Part shown: positions 62,585 to 64,000 of the stretch, piece after piece
Layout: each line of letters starts with the position of its first letter
Numbering within the stretch: position 1 is the first letter of the stretch
Source of the DNA: Brevundimonas naejangsanensis DSM 23858
GTDB taxonomy: Bacteria; Pseudomonadota; Alphaproteobacteria; Caulobacterales; Caulobacteraceae
Direction of reading: 5' to 3'
DNA length: 64,000 nt
Assembly (NCBI RefSeq): GCF_000421705.1
Contig: NZ_ATXN01000006.1
Location: 124,001 to 188,000 of the forward strand
The notes under the pieces: model-generated
What the model was told of the DNA's origin: nothing
Seen by the model: the letters and a program-made list of their open reading frames with translations, nothing else
The model's database searches: none
Position numbers and translations under genes: made by a program

Positions 62585-62743
62585 TCAACGGCGTGACCCC
62601 TTAAAGGCGCCGTAGATCGTCCGAATGCCCCGGCGGGGAGGCCAGGGACGGATCAGGTCGATGATGCGGGACGTGCGTACGGGACGGAAGCCGGCGCGTT
62701 CGAGCGCCGCCTTCGCAGCAGGGGGGACCCACTGGATGAAGCA
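62585..62743 (-). pseudogene. Possible C-terminal gene fragment
   Basis: The minus strand holds a 53-codon stop-to-stop frame ending ...RGIRTIYGAFKGSRR, with FIQWVPPAAKAALERAGFRPV at its start. Composition looks protein-like, but there is no start codon context and I do not recognise the family. It may be the tail of a deleted gene left in the promoter of the TonB receptor, or chance. Confidence 0.25.
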
Positions 62744-64000
62744 ACCTCAATTTCTTTTGGCCACGGCGTCAGCGCTCGCCGTCGTCTGGACGTTTTCCGG
62801 CGCCGCGCAGGCCCAGGACGCAGAAACCTCAAGCGCATCAATCGTCGATGACATCATCGTCACCGCGCGCAAACGCGAAGAATCCGCACAGGACGTCCCG
62901 GTGTCAGTCAGCGCTATGGGCGCAGAGACCATGGCCGCGCTGCAGATCGAAACCGTCATGGACGTGGCGCGATATACGCCGGGCTTCCAGATGCAGTCGT
63001 CATTCGGCAGCTTCAACGACCGCCCCGTCATCCGCGGCGCCTCGAACCTTCTTCTGGCGGACGGCAAGGTCGGCCTGTTTATCGACGGCGTGCCGTGGTT
63101 TGGGTCCCTGTCCACCCTGGACATGGAAAGCTTTCAGCGCGTCGAAGTCATGCGCGGCCCGCAATCGTCTCTCTATGGCCGGGGAACCCTGTCGGGCGCG
63201 ATCAACCTGGTCACACGATTGCCCGGCGACGCCTTCTCTGCGCGCGGCGCAGTGACTGCGGGCTCGGACGGACGTCTGGATTACAACGTCAGCCTGTCCG
63301 GGCCGGTCGATGACAGCCTGGGATTTGTGCTGGGCGTCAGCCACTCTGAATTCGACGGGCAGTACAGAAACGAGGCCGGCCTGGGTGAAATGCTGGGGGC
63401 CCGCTCTTCCGACACCTACAACGCCGGTCTGTATTTCCACCCTAACGACCGCTTTGAAGCGTCCCTGCGCTACTATGGCGTCCGCTCTGAAGAGACCCAG
63501 GCGCCGCTGATGCTCCAGCCGGCGTCGGCGAACAACTGCTTCCTGACGACCCGCCCCTATTATTGCGGCGACATCCGGACGCCTACCCGTTTCGCGGTGA
63601 ATACGGACAAGGTGCTGTCGCCAGGAATCTTCCGCGATACGGACGCGATCATGGGCTCCGTCGCCTATCAGTTCGGCGACGAGGGGCCGCGGCTTTCCTA
63701 TATGGCCGGCTGGTCGCGAACCCATCTCGAGACCGGGGTGGATCTCAGCTACGATGATCGTGACTTCTTCACCCTCGGCGCGGCGTGCGCCTTCGTGCCC
63801 ATACCCAATCGCGACTGCAGCCGGTCCCTCTTCAATGATACGCGCGCGCAGGATCGGGATTCGGTCACGCAGGAAGTGCGCTTGGCCAGTTCGGGCGACC
63901 GCGCCCTGCGATGGTCCCTCGGCGTCTATTCGGGCAGCGACAAGACCACGCCGCTGAAGAAGTACCTGGAAATCACCGAGGTCGGCCCGGATGTGCTCGA
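62738..64000 (+). CDS. TonB-dependent receptor (partial, runs off window end)
   Basis: The first 421 codons of a TonB-dependent receptor are present. The signal peptide is MKQPQFLLATASALAVVWTF to AAQAQ. The plug then begins VDDIIVTARKREESAQDVP and continues with VIRGASN, GLFIDGVPWF and VEVMRGPQSSLYGRGTLSGAINLVT. The barrel that follows is open to the window end with no stop. AGGGGGG lies 11 bp before the ATG at 62738. It is of the shorter ITARKR/VTARKR class, like the receptor at 15852. It is divergent from the DUF1838 gene, and a joint role is possible. Confidence 0.92.

Overview
The window comes from a high-GC Gram-negative chromosome. The several large TonB-dependent receptors, the Tat-exported DUF885 peptidases and the dense catabolic clusters suggest a Caulobacterales organism (Brevundimonas-like) or a sphingomonad. 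That assignment is inference from gene style only. Nearly all of the DNA is coding. I saw no tRNA, rRNA, CRISPR array or intact insertion sequence.

Region 1 (1-25815) is an acyl-CoA/aromatic catabolic island: leuCD, crotonase-fold proteins, an acyl-CoA synthetase, an alpha-methylacyl-CoA racemase, a thiolase, a FadB-type protein, two acyl-CoA dehydrogenases, a MaoC hydratase, HMG-CoA lyase, an SDR, an APH-type kinase with DUF6285, an HsaA-like monooxygenase and its flavin reductase, a VOC protein with a possible dioxygenase metal site, an alpha/beta hydrolase, a TonB receptor, a NylB-like serine hydrolase and a sulfatase. Eight copies of one palindrome, (T/A)GTCAA-N5-TTGAC(A), lie in the promoter gaps of this island, and two related MarR regulators are encoded inside it. 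I infer a single MarR regulon that spans about 21 kb.

Region 2 (25816-28839) holds a broken serine recombinase, then a secreted DUF885 protein. A 14-bp AT-rich motif upstream of that gene recurs upstream of the next TonB receptor.

Region 3 (28840-49470) looks like a peptide/imino-acid scavenging system: two large TonB receptors, three tandem Tat-exported DUF885 metallopeptidase-like proteins, RidA, a VOC protein, a three-part FAD/2Fe-2S amine dehydrogenase, a DHDPS-family lyase, a LysR regulator, a sodium:solute symporter with its DUF3311 partner, and a secreted amidohydrolase. Three TTGCG-N5-(C/A)GCAA boxes stand in front of the three main transcription units, consistent with control by the LysR.

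Region 4 (49482-61617) reads as an aryl-nitrile/indole-type pathway: flavin reductase, nitrilase, gentisate-type dioxygenase, FAH hydrolase, thioesterase, a 2-aminobenzoyl-CoA (or salicylyl-CoA) monooxygenase/reductase, a cyclase-family hydrolase of the isatin-hydrolase type and a large IorA/IorB 2-oxoacid:ferredoxin oxidoreductase, with two more MarR regulators. A plausible route is isatin to isatinate, then anthraniloyl-CoA, then 5-hydroxyanthranilate or gentisate, then ring cleavage.

Region 5 (61699-64000) has a secreted DUF1838 protein and the 5' part of another TonB receptor that runs off the window.
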